64,000 bases of DNA from JANQSS01 sp965249735 (GTDB lineage Bacteria; Bacteroidota; Bacteroidia; Chitinophagales; Saprospiraceae): NCBI GenBank assembly GCA_965249735.1, contig CBDFMS010000017.1, forward strand, positions 62,001 through 126,000. The letters run 5' to 3'. The translations under genes were made by a program, and so were the position numbers. The notes beneath the pieces were generated by a model that was given only the letters and a program-made list of their open reading frames with translations, was not told where the DNA came from and ran no database searches. Below, one piece after another: positions 63,862 to 64,000 of the stretch. Position 1 is the stretch's first letter. Each line of letters begins with the position of its first letter.

Positions 63862-64000
63862 CTATTTTTTTGTATTTAAGGATTCAAGGAATATTCCCAT
63901 TTTTCCTCGCATGACCAGATTTGTATCTACAAAAGTATTTATGTCGTAAAACCACATATTAAAAACTGATCGTTCAATAGTTACTTCAGTAGTTAGCTGA
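63862..64000 (-). CDS. C-terminal fragment of a further cluster gene (runs off right edge)
   Basis: A 45-codon minus-strand frame, open to the right edge, ends with a TAG at 63862-63864, one base before the thioesterase start. It reads VTIERSVFNMWFYDI and NLVMRGKMGIFLESL. Too short to name, but the tight spacing shows the operon continues beyond the window. Confidence 0.6.
   Translation of the reverse strand, partial: QLTTEVTIERSVFNMWFYDINTFVDTNLVMRGKMGIFLESLNTKK

Noticed and set aside
1..64000. CRISPR array or rRNA genes
   Set aside because: No regularly spaced direct repeats of 25-40 bases and no conserved rRNA blocks were seen.

Overview
This window is a stretch of a Bacteroidota chromosome, most like a gliding or T9SS-bearing lineage such as Saprospiria; that placement is inferred from gene content alone. 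Supporting signs are type IX secretion genes (a gldJ-like gene, a porP/sprF-like gene, porU, porV), a cargo protein with a gliding-motility-type C-terminal sorting domain, a TonB receptor paired with a surface lipoprotein, an OstA-like LPS export protein, the linked order murF-gldJ-porU-porV, and repeated TAnnTTTG promoter boxes about 20-40 bases before start codons.

Layout. Positions 1-8.5 kb hold a truncated lipoprotein, a nuclease-helicase overlapping a PhoD-like phosphatase, a bile-acid-symporter-family transporter, a DUF937-OmpA fusion and a PDZ aspartyl protease. Positions 8.5-12.4 kb are an accessory patch: a T9SS cargo protein and a TylF-type methyltransferase lie between two decayed, same-orientation transposase remnants, followed by about 0.8 kb without genes. 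Positions 12.4-26.5 kb are housekeeping: rplU-rpmA, OstA, an ExbB/ExbD operon, tRNA-Ser(GGA), recR-glycosyltransferase-tatD, a 2-oxoacid dehydrogenase E2, an arginase-fold protein without its metal ligands, and murF.

Positions 26.5-34.1 kb are the T9SS locus. It is followed by RNase P RNA, an NtrY-like kinase, PlsC, a GT39 transferase, a dienoyl-CoA-reductase-like SDR, MiaE with an unlisted 42-residue membrane protein, and a Pif1-like helicase. Positions 43.2-49.5 kb hold an EEP-fold nuclease, a TonB receptor and a lipoprotein with repeated DUF5689/OB-type modules, a plausible surface system for nucleic acid or phosphoester use.

From 49.5 kb to the right edge, and running off it, is an aryl-polyene/flexirubin-like biosynthetic cluster on the minus strand. 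It has two gene runs: acpS, ACP, HxxxD acyltransferase, FAD oxidoreductase, AMP ligase and LolA; and thioesterase, ketosynthase, ketosynthase-like protein, ACP, ketosynthase, chain-length-factor-like protein, polysaccharide deacetylase, LolB-like lipoprotein, FabZ-like dehydratase and GT2-DUF2062. A plus-strand lipoprotein gene separates them. Many genes overlap by 1-14 bases, so tight co-expression is likely. Product and missing genes (ketoreductase, exporter, any ammonia lyase) cannot be judged from this window.
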